In this document: piece after piece, positions 38,229 to 46,674 of the stretch
Layout of the letters: the number at the start of each line of letters is the position of its first letter
How positions within the stretch are numbered: the stretch's first letter is position 1
Origin: Actinoplanes nipponensis
GTDB lineage: Bacteria; Actinomycetota; Actinomycetes; Mycobacteriales; Micromonosporaceae
Length of the DNA stretch: 64,000 bases
NCBI RefSeq assembly: GCF_016862275.1
Contig: NZ_BOMQ01000036.1
Coordinates: forward strand, 161,301 to 225,300
Direction: 5' to 3'
Made by a program: the position numbers and the translations under genes
Notes under the pieces: model-generated
Databases searched by the model: none
What the model was told of the DNA's origin: nothing
The model's input: only the letters and a program-made list of their open reading frames with translations

Positions 38229-40244
38229 GTGCCCACGAACAACCCGTCGCCGCGCACCGGGAACGACCCGGCGGACGAGCCACCCCACGCCCCCGAGCGA
38301 ACCGGCCCACCACACCCGGCGGACCAGCCCCGCGCCGCTTCCGACCCGGCGTCCCAACCGGATCGGGCCGGACCCGCCGGCAGCGCCGGCCCACCACCGA
38401 CAGCAGCGGACCCCGCAGCATCCGGCCCCCCATCCGCCACCCCGCCGCCCACCGCGCCGCTGCCCGCGGCCCAGCCGCCCCGCAGCGCCGCCCAGCCGGC
38501 CCGCAGCGCCGCCCAGCCGCCCCGCGACGCCGGCCAAGCAACCACCCCCGAGGCACGACCCGCCGCAGCAGCAACCAACCCCACCGCACCAGACCAGGCC
38601 AAACGCCTGATGGATCCCGCCCGCCTCCCGCACCAGGCCGCCCCGGAAGCCCGCACCCAGGTCTCCACCCAACCGACCCCGGCCCACCTGCCACCAGCCC
38701 CGCTGCACGGACCCTGGGCGGACATGCGCGTGTTCGGCAACCGCTGGCCCGGCCCGCCCCGCCCAGCCTCCCGGGCCACCATCGCCGCCGTGCTGGTCGC
38801 CGCCGTGGTGGCAGCGCTCAGCGTCCCGCTCGACCGCGCCGGCGTCGGCTGGCTGATCACCGCGATCGCCGGGGTCGTGGCCCTGGCCGTGGCCCGGCTG
38901 GTGCCCGATCCCGCCCCCGCGGCCGTTCCCCCGCCGCTGGTGCGCCGGCCGAGCGGCCCGGAGGCCCTGAGCAAGTTCCGCTACTTCTGGGCCGCCGCCA
39001 CGGTCGCCCTGCTCGGGGTGGGCACGGTGCGGGCCGCGGGCTGGCTCTTCTTCCTCTGCCTGTGCACGGCGGTGCTGACCGCGGCGCTGGCCGTCGCCGG
39101 TGGGCGGTCGCTGCGGGCGATGACCGTCGCGGTGTTCCTGGCGCCGGTCGCGACCCTGCGGGCCCTGCCCTGGATCGCCCGGGGAGTCGCCGCGGCCCGG
39201 CGGGGCGGTGGCGGCCGGGGCCTGCGGGTCGCCGCCACGGTCGCTGTCTCGGCGTTGCTGCTCCTGGTCTTCGGCGCGTTGTTCTCCTCGGCCGATGCGG
39301 CGTTCGCCGGGCTGGTCGGCCGGGCGGTGCCCGATGTCGACGCCGGCACGGTGACCCGCTGGATCTTCGTCTTCGGGGTCGCGTCGTTGGTGCTGGGCGG
39401 GGCCGCGTACCTGCGGGCCGCGCCGCCGGACCTCACCGTCCTGGAACGTCCCGGCCGGCGGCGGGTGGCCCGGCTCGAGTGGGCGGTTCCGCTGACGCTG
39501 CTGGTGCTGCTGTTCGCCGTGTTCGTCGCCGTGCAGCTCACCGTCCTGTTCGGAGGGTCGGCGCACGTCCTGGACACCGAGGGCCTGACCTACGCCGAGT
39601 ACGCCCGCAGCGGCTTCTGGCAGCTCCTCGTGGTCACCGGGCTGACGCTCGGCGTCCTCGCCGGCGCGGCCCGGTGGGCGCCGCGGGAGACGGGCGCCGA
39701 CCGGGTGCTGATCCGTACGGTGCTGGGCGCCCTCGCCGCCCTGACCCTGGTCGTGGTCGCCTCGGCCACTCACCGCATGGACGTGTACGCCGACACCTAC
39801 GGCCTGACCCGCCTCCGGCTGCTGGTCATGATCTGCGAGCTGTGGCTGGGCCTGGTGTACGTGCTGATCCTGGCCGCCGGCCTCCGCCTCACCGGCCGGT
39901 GGCTGCCGCGGGCCGCCGTCGCGACGGCCGTGCTGGCGCTGCTCGGCCTGGCCGGCGCCAACCCGGACCGGCTGATCGCCGACCACAACGTCACCCGCTA
40001 CGAGCAGACCCAGCGGATCGACACGCTGTACCTCTCCGAGTTGTCCGCGGACGCGGTTCCCGCCCTGGACCGCCTCAGCGGCGTCAACCGCGACTGCAGC
40101 CTGGCCCCGATCGCCGCCGGGCTGCGCAGTGACCCGGACGACTGGCGCGGCGGCAACCTCGGCCGGCACCGGGCCCGCGAGCTGCTCGCCCACCACCCGG
40201 CGCCCGCCCCGGCCACCTGCCCGGGCGACTACCGGTACCGCTGA
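38229..40244 (+). CDS. DUF4173 multi-pass membrane protein with disordered N-terminus
   Basis: 671 aa, GTG start with GAGGGAG 6 nt upstream. Residues 1-160 are a Pro/Ala-rich tail with repeats (PPRSAAQPARSAAQPPRDAG). About ten membrane helices follow with DUF4173 features: FRYFWAAATVALLGVG, FGALFSSADAAFAGLVG, a conserved LTYAEYARSGFWQLLVV and HRMDVYADTYGLTRLRLLV. The extracytoplasmic end contains RYEQTQRIDTLYLSELSADA. Function of the family is unknown; here it follows a two-component operon. Confidence 0.82.
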   Translation: MPTNNPSPRTGNDPADEPPHAPERTGPPHPADQPRAASDPASQPDRAGPAGSAGPPPTAADPAASGPPSATPPPTAPLPAAQPPRSAAQPARSAAQPPRDAGQATTPEARPAAAATNPTAPDQAKRLMDPARLPHQAAPEARTQVSTQPTPAHLPPAPLHGPWADMRVFGNRWPGPPRPASRATIAAVLVAAVVAALSVPLDRAGVGWLITAIAGVVALAVARLVPDPAPAAVPPPLVRRPSGPEALSKFRYFWAAATVALLGVGTVRAAGWLFFLCLCTAVLTAALAVAGGRSLRAMTVAVFLAPVATLRALPWIARGVAAARRGGGGRGLRVAATVAVSALLLLVFGALFSSADAAFAGLVGRAVPDVDAGTVTRWIFVFGVASLVLGGAAYLRAAPPDLTVLERPGRRRVARLEWAVPLTLLVLLFAVFVAVQLTVLFGGSAHVLDTEGLTYAEYARSGFWQLLVVTGLTLGVLAGAARWAPRETGADRVLIRTVLGALAALTLVVVASATHRMDVYADTYGLTRLRLLVMICELWLGLVYVLILAAGLRLTGRWLPRAAVATAVLALLGLAGANPDRLIADHNVTRYEQTQRIDTLYLSELSADAVPALDRLSGVNRDCSLAPIAAGLRSDPDDWRGGNLGRHRARELLAHHPAPAPATCPGDYRYR

Positions 40245-40275
40245 CCACGCGACGCCACGAAAGCGGCGGCGTGTC

Positions 40276-40303
40276 TTGACATCGCCGCGCGGGCGGCCAG
40301 ACT
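40276..40303 (+). promoter_or_regulatory. promoter of the first symporter operon (leaderless)
   Basis: Perfect -35 TTGACA (40276-40281), 16-nt spacer, -10 CAGACT (40298-40303), then 7 nt to ATG 40311. The same -10 with identical spacing precedes the orphan kinase at 54411. Confidence 0.65.
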
Positions 40304-40310
40304 GCCGGGC

Positions 40311-40703
40311 ATGGACGACGTGAGGAACGGCGCCCCGGTGCGGCGTACCCGCGTCGTGCTGGGGGAGGCCGCCGCCCGGCGGCCGGCCCCCGACCCGGCC
40401 CGGGCCGATCTGGCCGAGCAGACCCCGGTGGGCGAGGCGCTGGTCAAGGGGCTGGTACGCGCCCAGCTGGCCCTGGCCCTGCGGCTGTCGCTGGTGGTGG
40501 TGACCGGCCTGGGCGCTCTGCCCCTGCTCTTCGCCGTGGCGCCCGCCGTCGGCCACGCCAAGCTGCTCGGCGTCAATCTGCCCTGGCTGCTGCTCGGCCT
40601 GCTCTCCTTCCCGTTCCTGCTCGGCGTCGGCTGGGCCTACGTGCGCTGGGCCGAACGCAACGAGCAGGACTTCACCGCCGTCATCACCAGGCCGGAAGGG
40701 TGA
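40311..40703 (+). CDS. small two-helix membrane protein, partner of sodium:solute symporter
   Basis: 130 aa. Hydrophilic start, then two membrane helices (LALRLSLVVVTGLGALPLLF and LPWLLLGLLSFPFLLGVGWA) and YVRWAERNEQDFTAVI at the end. The layout is that of DUF485/DUF4212-like partner subunits encoded before SSS symporters. Its stop overlaps the symporter start (GTGA), indicating tight coupling. Confidence 0.75.
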   Translation: MDDVRNGAPVRRTRVVLGEAAARRPAPDPARADLAEQTPVGEALVKGLVRAQLALALRLSLVVVTGLGALPLLFAVAPAVGHAKLLGVNLPWLLLGLLSFPFLLGVGWAYVRWAERNEQDFTAVITRPEG

Positions 40704-42337
40704 ACCCGTACGTCGTGCCGGGGCTGATCCTGGTCGTGCTGGTCACGGTCGGGATCGGCGCGTACGGGCTGCGCTTCGCCCGTACCACCTCGGACTTCCT
40801 GGTCGCCTCCCGCTCGGTCAGCCCGACCTGGAACGCCGCCGCGATCAGCGGCGAGTACCTGTCCGCCGCCTCCTTCCTCGGCGTGGCCGGGCTGATCCTG
40901 CGGTACGGCGTCGACGTGCTCTGGTACCCGGTCGGCTTCGCGGCCGGCTACCTGGCCCTGCTGCTGTTCGTCGCCGCCCCGTTGCGCCGCTCGGGCGCGT
41001 TCACCCTGCCCGACTTCTGCCAGGTGCGGCTGCGTTCACCGGTGCTGCGCCGGCTGGCCACGGTGTTCGTCGTCTTCATCGGCTGCCTCTACCTGGTGCC
41101 CCAGTTGCAGGGCGCCGGCCTGACCTTCACCACCGTCACCGGCGGCCGGTACGAGTGGGGGGCGCTGCTCGTCGGCCTGGTCGTCACCGCCAACGTGGCC
41201 CTGGGCGGGATGCGGGCGATCACCTTCGTGCAGGCGTTCCAGTACTGGCTGAAGCTGACCGCGCTGGCCGTACCGGTGATCTTCCTGGCCCTGCAGTGGC
41301 AGTCGGACGGCCGCCCGGCCGTGACGCCCCCGGCCGGGCCGGTCTTCTCGGCCACCACCACCGTGACGTTCGCCGAGGCGGCGACCCTCACGCTGCCCGA
41401 CGGTTCGCAGAGCCGGGTCGCCGAGGGCGAGGAGCGCACGTTCGCGGCCGGCGCGGCCGTGCCGGAGGTCAGTTCCGTCGACGATCGCCGGGGCGCGGAC
41501 TGGCTGCTGCCCGGCGGGGACACGACCCTGTTCGCCACCTATTCGCTGATCCTGGCGACGTTCCTGGGCACGATGGGCCTGCCGCATGTGCTGGTCCGCT
41601 TCTACACCAATCCGGACGGCGCCTCGGCCCGGCGCACGACCCTGGTGGTGCTCGGCCTGGTCGGCCTGTTCTACCTGCTGCCGACCCTGTACGGCGTCCT
41701 CGGCCGGGTCTACACCCCGCAGCTGTTGATGACCGGGCGCACCGACGCGGTGGTTCTGCTCCTGCCGGAGGCGGCCCTCGGCGGCGGCCATCTGGGCCAG
41801 TTCCTGGGGGCGCTGGTCACCGCGGGCGCGCTGGCCGCCTTCCTGTCCACCTCGTCCGGGCTGCTGACCAGCGTCGCGGGCGTGGTCTTCACCGACATCC
41901 TGCACGCCGACCGGGGCGGTTCGGTCCGGGACTTCCGGCTCGCCACCGTGCTGGCCGCGATCGTGCCGATGGCGCTGTCGGTCTATGTCGCCGACATGGA
42001 TGTCTCGCGGGTCGTGGGGCTGGCGTTCGCCGTGGCCGCGTCGAGCTTCTGCCCGCTGCTGGTGCTCGGCATCTGGTGGCGCGGGCTCACCGATGTCGGC
42101 GCGGTGGCCGGGATCCTGGCCGGCGGCGGGGCGGCGATGGTGGCGGTGCTGATCACGGTGCTGGGGCCGCCGTTGTCCGGCTGGCCGGCACAGCTCATCG
42201 GGCAGCCCGCGGCCTGGACCGTGCCGCTGGCGTTCGTGGTGATGGTGACCGGTTCGCTGGTGTCCAAGCGTCGGGTGCCGCGGGACGTGGGCGCGACCAT
42301 GTTGCGCCTGCACGCTCCGGAGTCACTTCGTCTCTAG
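40700..42337 (+). CDS. sodium:solute symporter (SSS), acetate/monocarboxylate permease-like
   Basis: 545 aa, GTG start, about 13 membrane helices. SSS features: SDFLVASRSVSPTWNAAAIS, GEYLSAASFLGVAGLILRYG, FYTNPDGASARRTTLVVLGL and AFLSTSSGLLTSVAGVVFTD. An extracytoplasmic insert at about residues 205-265 is rich in Thr, Ala and Glu. Closest in form to the cation-acetate symporter ActP and MctC monocarboxylate permeases. Probably the target of the LytS/LytTR pair at 34-36 kb, by analogy with other LytS-controlled transporters. Confidence 0.88.
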   Translation: MNPYVVPGLILVVLVTVGIGAYGLRFARTTSDFLVASRSVSPTWNAAAISGEYLSAASFLGVAGLILRYGVDVLWYPVGFAAGYLALLLFVAAPLRRSGAFTLPDFCQVRLRSPVLRRLATVFVVFIGCLYLVPQLQGAGLTFTTVTGGRYEWGALLVGLVVTANVALGGMRAITFVQAFQYWLKLTALAVPVIFLALQWQSDGRPAVTPPAGPVFSATTTVTFAEAATLTLPDGSQSRVAEGEERTFAAGAAVPEVSSVDDRRGADWLLPGGDTTLFATYSLILATFLGTMGLPHVLVRFYTNPDGASARRTTLVVLGLVGLFYLLPTLYGVLGRVYTPQLLMTGRTDAVVLLLPEAALGGGHLGQFLGALVTAGALAAFLSTSSGLLTSVAGVVFTDILHADRGGSVRDFRLATVLAAIVPMALSVYVADMDVSRVVGLAFAVAASSFCPLLVLGIWWRGLTDVGAVAGILAGGGAAMVAVLITVLGPPLSGWPAQLIGQPAAWTVPLAFVVMVTGSLVSKRRVPRDVGATMLRLHAPESLRL

Positions 42338-42338
42338 A

Positions 42339-42352
42339 AGTTTTAGGAAACT
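42339..42352. promoter_or_regulatory. small inverted repeat upstream of the DPBB-protein gene
   Basis: AGTTTTAGGAAACT is a perfect 5-bp inverted repeat (AGTTT/AAACT) in an AT-rich patch just after the symporter stop and 80 nt before the next start. Possibly an operator or promoter element for the secreted protein. Confidence 0.4.
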
Positions 42353-42432
42353 TTACTGAACCCTTCGTGGGGTCCGTCCCGTAGCTAACGATGCTGCAAC
42401 GGGGCAGCCGGACGAACGCGAAGGAGCGCTGC

Positions 42433-43062
42433 ATGTACCGCAGGAACAGGATGAGCGGCCGGGTCCGCAAGCTGCTGATCGGCGCGGCGGCGGCGACGCT
42501 GGCCGGCGGCGCCTTCGCGGTGAGCACCGGGATGAGCAGCGCCGGCGAGAACTGCGCGGGCCTGGACGGCGCCCTGCGCAACAACCTCGACTTCATCGCC
42601 GGCCAGCGGGCCGCCCCGGACGCGCTCTCCGACGCCCGCATCGCCAACCGGCAGGCAGTCGTCGACCTGATCAACCAGCGGCGGGCCGCCGCCGGCTGCA
42701 CCGGCGGCGGGCCGGCCGCCCCGCCGGCGAAGGGCGCCACCAAGCCACCGACCAAGCCACCGACCAAGGCACCCACCAAGGCGCCGGCGCAGCCCGCGCC
42801 GGCACCCGCGGGTGGCGACGTCGTGTGCAAGGGCTCGACCGTGACCCTGTCCGGCGAGGGTGGCGCGCCGGCGGCGTCCAGCGGCACCTTCCCGATCGGC
42901 ACCACGCTCAAGGTGACCAACCTCGACAACAACAAGAGCATCACCGTGAAGGTGGCGACCCCGTCGGGCAGCTGCGTGCTGCTCAACAACGCGGCCTTCG
43001 AGCAGGTCCGCGAGGCCGGCAAGTTCCTCATCCGGCGCGCGGTCATCGAACGCGTGGGATAA
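42433..43062 (+). CDS. secreted protein with double-psi beta-barrel (RlpA-like) end
   Basis: 209 aa, ATG with AAGGAG 7 nt upstream. Signal peptide (RKLLIGAAAATLAGGAFAVS), a short helical domain with two Cys (ENCAGLDGALRNNLDFIAGQ...AAAGC), a Lys/Pro/Thr linker (KPPTKPPTKAPTKAPAQ) and a C-terminal domain: VTLSGEGG, SGTFPIGTTLKVTNLDNNKS, ITVKVATPSGSCVLLNNAAF, LIRRAVIERV. The LKVTNLDN and AVIERV parts resemble RlpA/expansin-like DPBB folds, but the catalytic Asp is not obvious. Possibly binds peptidoglycan. Confidence 0.72.
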   Translation: MYRRNRMSGRVRKLLIGAAAATLAGGAFAVSTGMSSAGENCAGLDGALRNNLDFIAGQRAAPDALSDARIANRQAVVDLINQRRAAAGCTGGGPAAPPAKGATKPPTKPPTKAPTKAPAQPAPAPAGGDVVCKGSTVTLSGEGGAPAASSGTFPIGTTLKVTNLDNNKSITVKVATPSGSCVLLNNAAFEQVREAGKFLIRRAVIERVG

Positions 43063-43074
43063 GCGGTGTGATCT

Positions 43075-43107
43075 GGCCCGGGCCGCCCACGGGGGGTGGC
43101 CCGGGCC
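43075..43107 (+). terminator. GGCCCGGGCC double hairpin
   Basis: GGCCCGGGCC, itself palindromic, occurs at 43075-43084 and 43098-43107 and can pair over 10 bp, directly after the stop at 43062. No T-run. Confidence 0.55.
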
Positions 43108-43133
43108 GCTTACCAACCGTTAGGTTCTTCCCC

Positions 43134-43910
43134 ATGACGGTTCCCCAGCAGCGCTCGAGCCCGGATCCGGCGCTCGCGCTGCGTGGTCTCGTCAAGCGGT
43201 TCGACACCAAGCTGGCGGTGGCCGGCGTCGACCTCGACGTGCCGGCCGGCTCGTTCTTCGGCCTGCTGGGCCCGAACGGCGCCGGCAAGACCACCACCCT
43301 GTCCATGGCCGTCGGCCTGTTGCGGCCGGACGCGGGCCAGGCGCGCCTGCTGGGTCACGACGTGTGGGCCGACCCGGCGGCGGCCAAGGCCCGGATCGGC
43401 GTGCTGCCCGACGGCGCCCGCCTCTTCGACCGGCTCACCGGCACCGAGCTGCTGGCCTACCACGGGCTGTTGCGGGGGATGGACGCCGGCGTGGTCGACC
43501 AGCGCGCCGCCGAGCTGATGGACGTGCTGGCCCTCGGCGCCGACAACCGCACCCTGGTCGTGGACTACTCCGCGGGCATGAAGAAGAAGATCGGCCTGGC
43601 CTGCGCGATGCTGCACGCGCCCCGGCTGCTGGTGCTGGACGAGCCGTTCGAGGCGGTCGACCCGGTGTCGGCGGCGCTGATCCGCGACATCCTCCAGCGG
43701 TACGTCGCCGGCGGCGGCACGGTGGTCTTCTCCAGTCACGTGATGGCCGTGGTCGAGCGGCTGTGCAGCCACGTCGCGATCCTGGCCGACGGCACGATCC
43801 GGCTGCGCGGCACGCTCGCCGAGGTCCGCGGCGAGCGCTCGCTGGAGGACGTGTTCGTCGAGGTCGTCGGCGGCCGCACGGCGACCGGGTCGGAACTCGC
43901 GTGGCTGTAG
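43134..43910 (+). CDS. ABC transporter ATP-binding protein
   Basis: 258 aa. Walker A GPNGAGKTTTLSMAVGLLRP, Q-loop region IGVLPDG, signature degenerate as YSAGMKKKIGLACAM, Walker B LLVLDEPFEAVDPVSA and H-loop FSSHVMAVVERL. YSAGM in place of LSGGQ is usual in the CcmA/YhaQ exporter branch. Leaderless: TAGGTT then 7 nt to ATG 43134. The stop lies inside the start region of the permease gene. Confidence 0.93.
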   Translation: MTVPQQRSSPDPALALRGLVKRFDTKLAVAGVDLDVPAGSFFGLLGPNGAGKTTTLSMAVGLLRPDAGQARLLGHDVWADPAAAKARIGVLPDGARLFDRLTGTELLAYHGLLRGMDAGVVDQRAAELMDVLALGADNRTLVVDYSAGMKKKIGLACAMLHAPRLLVLDEPFEAVDPVSAALIRDILQRYVAGGGTVVFSSHVMAVVERLCSHVAILADGTIRLRGTLAEVRGERSLEDVFVEVVGGRTATGSELAWL

Positions 43911-45499
43911 GCGTCCGGCACTTCGTCAAGCTGAAGCTGCGCATCACCGCCAACGGCCTGCGGGGTCAGACCTGGCGGGTCGCCCTGTTCGTGCTCGGCG
44001 CGGTGCTCGCGGCCGGCGCCGCGGTCGGCGGGTACGCCCTGTTCAGCCTGCCCGGCCTGCTCGGCGAGCAACGGGCGGCCGAGGTGGCGTTGCCGCTGGC
44101 CGGCGGGCTGATCGTGCTGGGCTGGCTGTTCCTGCCGCTGGTCTTCTTCGGCGTGGACGAGTCCCTCGACCCGGCCCGCTTCGCGCTCCTGCCGCTGCCC
44201 CGCCGCACGCTGATCCGGGGCCTGTTCGTCGCCTCGCTCGCCGGGGTGCCGGCCGTGGCCACCTTCGCCGGCACGCTGGGCATGGTCGACTCGGCGGCGC
44301 GCCTCGGCGGCCCGCTCGCGGCCCTGGCCCAGTTCGTCGGCGTGGTGACCGGCCTGCTGCTGTGCGCGGCGATCAGCCGGTCGCTGACCAGCGCCTTCGC
44401 CACCGCCCTGCGGTCGCGGCGGGCCCGCGACCTGGCGACCGTGCTGCTGGCCTGTGTCGCCGCGCTGCTCGGCCCGCTGCAACTGGCCGCGCTGGCCGGC
44501 GCCGAGAACGCCGACTGGGCCGGCATCGCGCGGGTGGCCGACGTGATCGCGTGGACGCCGTTCGGGGCGCCGTACAGCCTGGGCCCGGACGTGGCCGCGG
44601 GCCGGCTGTGGGCCGTACCGGTGAAGGTGGTCCTGATCCTGGCCACCATCGGGCTGTTGCTGTGGTGGTGGTCCCGGACGCTGGAGCGGGCGATGCTCGG
44701 CGCGGTCGGCCGGTCCGGCCCGCGCGAGCGGGCGGCCTCGGCGCGCCGGCCCGTCGCCCAGCTCGTGCCGGCCTGGCTGCCCCGCACCCGCTTCGGCGCG
44801 CTGACCGCGCGCGAGATGCGCTACTGGTGGCGCGAGACCCGGCGGCGGGCCAGCCTGATCACGTTCAGCGTGGTGGGCGTGTTCCTGCCGGTCTTCATCG
44901 GCGTGAGCAGCGGATCCGCCGGCGCGCCGACCGGCATGCTGATCTTCGTGGGGGCGCTGGCCGCGGTCAGCCTGGCCAACCAGTTCGGCTTCGAGGGCAG
45001 CGCCTACGCGGCCAACGTCGTGGCCGGCGTCCCGGGGCGGCTGGAGCTGACGTCGCGGGTCGCGGGCTTCTCCGTGTACGTCGTCCCGGCGCTGCTCGTG
45101 ATCTCGGTGGTGGTGGGCCTCGCCGTGGGCCGGCCGGAGTCGATCCCCGCGCTGTTCGGCGTGCTGGCCGCGGCGTACGGCGTGGGCCTCGCCCTGGCCC
45201 TGCCCGTCTCGATCCGGATGGCCTACGCGCTGCCCGACACGGCCAACCCGTTCGCCCTGTCCTCGGGCGGCGGCATGGCCAAGGGCCTGCTGACCTTCGC
45301 CGCCCTGTTCGGCGCGGCGCTGCTGACCGTGCCGGTGCAACTCGTGGCGTTCCTGGCGCACGACGTGTGGCTGTGGGCCGGCCTGCCGCTCGGCGTGCTG
45401 TACGGCGGGGGCGCCCTGCTGCTCGGGCTCAGGCTGGCCGGCCCGATGTTGGACCGGCGCATGCCCGAGCTGCTGGCCACGGTGACCGCCCGTCAGTAA
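43901..45499 (+). CDS. ABC transporter permease
   Basis: 532 aa, GTG 43901, overlapping the ATPase gene by 10 nt. Ten to twelve membrane helices in two halves (for example VALFVLGAVLAAGAAVGGYA, LITFSVVGVFLPVFIGVSSG, LLTFAALFGAALLTVPVQLV). Resembles large exporter permeases that pair with CcmA-type ATPases; substrate unknown. The end overlaps the convergent trpS end by 7 bp. Confidence 0.88.
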   Translation: MAVGVRHFVKLKLRITANGLRGQTWRVALFVLGAVLAAGAAVGGYALFSLPGLLGEQRAAEVALPLAGGLIVLGWLFLPLVFFGVDESLDPARFALLPLPRRTLIRGLFVASLAGVPAVATFAGTLGMVDSAARLGGPLAALAQFVGVVTGLLLCAAISRSLTSAFATALRSRRARDLATVLLACVAALLGPLQLAALAGAENADWAGIARVADVIAWTPFGAPYSLGPDVAAGRLWAVPVKVVLILATIGLLLWWWSRTLERAMLGAVGRSGPRERAASARRPVAQLVPAWLPRTRFGALTAREMRYWWRETRRRASLITFSVVGVFLPVFIGVSSGSAGAPTGMLIFVGALAAVSLANQFGFEGSAYAANVVAGVPGRLELTSRVAGFSVYVVPALLVISVVVGLAVGRPESIPALFGVLAAAYGVGLALALPVSIRMAYALPDTANPFALSSGGGMAKGLLTFAALFGAALLTVPVQLVAFLAHDVWLWAGLPLGVLYGGGALLLGLRLAGPMLDRRMPELLATVTARQ

Positions 45500-46518
45500 C
45501 GGGTGCCCATCGCCTCCCGTACCTCGGCCAGGGTCTGCTCGGCCCGGGCGCCGGCCCGCGCGTTGCCGGCCCGCAGCACGTCCCACACCAGGCCGGGCTC
45601 CCGGGCGTACCCGGCCCGACGGGCCCGCAGGGGCGCCAGGAATTCGTTGACCGCCTCGGTGACCAGCCGTTTCAGGGCCGCGGCCCCGGCGGCGCCGACC
45701 GTCGCGGCGACCTCGTGCGGGTCCTGCCCGAGACAGAGCGCGGCGAGCTGGACGAGCCCGGACACCCCCGGTCGCGCCTGCGGGTCGTACGTGATGTGCC
45801 GGTCGGCGTCGGTCTTCGCGCTCCGGATCAGCCGGGCGGTCTCGTCCGGCGTGGCGGAGAGCGCGATCGCGTTGCCGCGGCTCTTGCTCATCTTGGTCCC
45901 GTCGGTGCCCAGCAGCAGCGACGTGGTGCCGAGCAACGCCTCGGGCACCGGGAAGACCTCGCCGTAGCGCTCGTTGAAGCGCCGGGCCACCGTCCGGGTG
46001 AGCTCCACGTGCGGGAGCTGGTCCTGCCCGACCGGCACCAGGTTGCCCTTGCAGAACAGGATGTCGGCGGCCTGGTGCACCGGGTAGGTGAACATCAGCC
46101 CGCTCACCGCGCTCTGCCGGGAGTGCGCGATCTCGTCCTTGACGGTCGGGTTGCGCTGCAGCTCGGGGACGCTGACCAGGCTGAGGAACGGCAGCACGAG
46201 CTGGTTGAGGGCGGGCACGGCGCTGTGGGTGAAGATCGTGGCCCGCTCCGGGTCGAGCCCGGCGGCCAGGTAGTCCAGGATCAGCCCGTGCACGGTCGGC
46301 GCCAGTCGGTCGGCGACGTCGCGATCGGTCAGCACCTGGTAGTCGGCGACCACCACGATCAGCTCGACGCCGCGTCGCTGGAGGCGGACCCGGTTGCGCA
46401 GGGTGCCGAAGTAGTGGCCCAGGTGCAGCGGGCCGGTGGGCCGGTCGCCGGTCAGCACCCGGAAGTCGCCGGGCCGGGCGTCGATCCGGTCCTGGAGGCT
46501 CGCGGTCTGGATGGTCAT
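45493..46518 (-). CDS. trpS: tryptophanyl-tRNA synthetase, probably an auxiliary regulated copy
   Basis: 341 aa, MTIQTASLQDRIDARPGDFR. Class I synthetase: HIGH as GPLHLGHYFG, GQDQLPHVELTRTVARRFNE, KMSKS as DGTKMSKSRGN. It charges tRNA-Trp. The upstream 160 bp form a probable ribosome-mediated attenuator (separate entries). In Streptomyces coelicolor the auxiliary, indolmycin-resistant TrpRS1 is controlled in this way, so this is likely a second, stress-induced TrpRS. Whether the genome has another trpS cannot be seen here. Confidence 0.93.
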   Translation of the reverse strand: MTIQTASLQDRIDARPGDFRVLTGDRPTGPLHLGHYFGTLRNRVRLQRRGVELIVVVADYQVLTDRDVADRLAPTVHGLILDYLAAGLDPERATIFTHSAVPALNQLVLPFLSLVSVPELQRNPTVKDEIAHSRQSAVSGLMFTYPVHQAADILFCKGNLVPVGQDQLPHVELTRTVARRFNERYGEVFPVPEALLGTTSLLLGTDGTKMSKSRGNAIALSATPDETARLIRSAKTDADRHITYDPQARPGVSGLVQLAALCLGQDPHEVAATVGAAGAAALKRLVTEAVNEFLAPLRARRAGYAREPGLVWDVLRAGNARAGARAEQTLAEVREAMGTRY

Positions 46519-46559
46519 CTCTGTCTCCCGGGGTCGTGGACGTCCCGGGAACGAGCAAC

Positions 46560-46605
46560 GGGCCGTCCGATGGGACGGCCCGCGCGTGCGGAAGTGGCGG
46601 CCGTC
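46560..46605 (-). promoter_or_regulatory. trpS attenuator: terminator and anti-terminator
   Basis: On the minus strand GGGCCGTCC (46581-46573), loop CATC, and GGACGGCCC (46568-46560) form a perfect 9-bp terminator hairpin 41 nt before the trpS ATG. Upstream, GACGGCC (46605-46599), just after the leader peptide stop, can instead pair with GGCCGTC of the terminator's first arm and prevent it. The alternative pairings and the Trp codon near the leader stop are the parts expected of ribosome-mediated attenuation. Confidence 0.75.
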
Positions 46606-46606
46606 G

Positions 46607-46645
46607 CTAGGACGGGCGCCAGCTCTGCGGGCACGCGGTGTTCAT
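46607..46645 (-). CDS. trpS leader peptide MNTACPQSWRPS
   Basis: 12-codon frame, ATG at 46645, Trp codon TGG at 46621-46619, stop TAG at 46609-46607. TACAGT (46658-46653) is 7 nt before the ATG, so the leader would be translated from a leaderless transcript. A ribosome stalled on the single Trp codon when charged tRNA-Trp is low would cover the sequence up to about the stop codon and favour the anti-terminator. Confidence 0.7.
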   Translation of the reverse strand: MNTACPQSWRPS

Positions 46646-46674
46646 GGGACCGACTGTACCGCGAGGACGGCAGA

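Noticed and set aside
38151..40556. 801-codon minus-strand frame
   Set aside because: Shadow of the DUF4173 gene; Gln/Arg/Gly/His-rich and without motifs.
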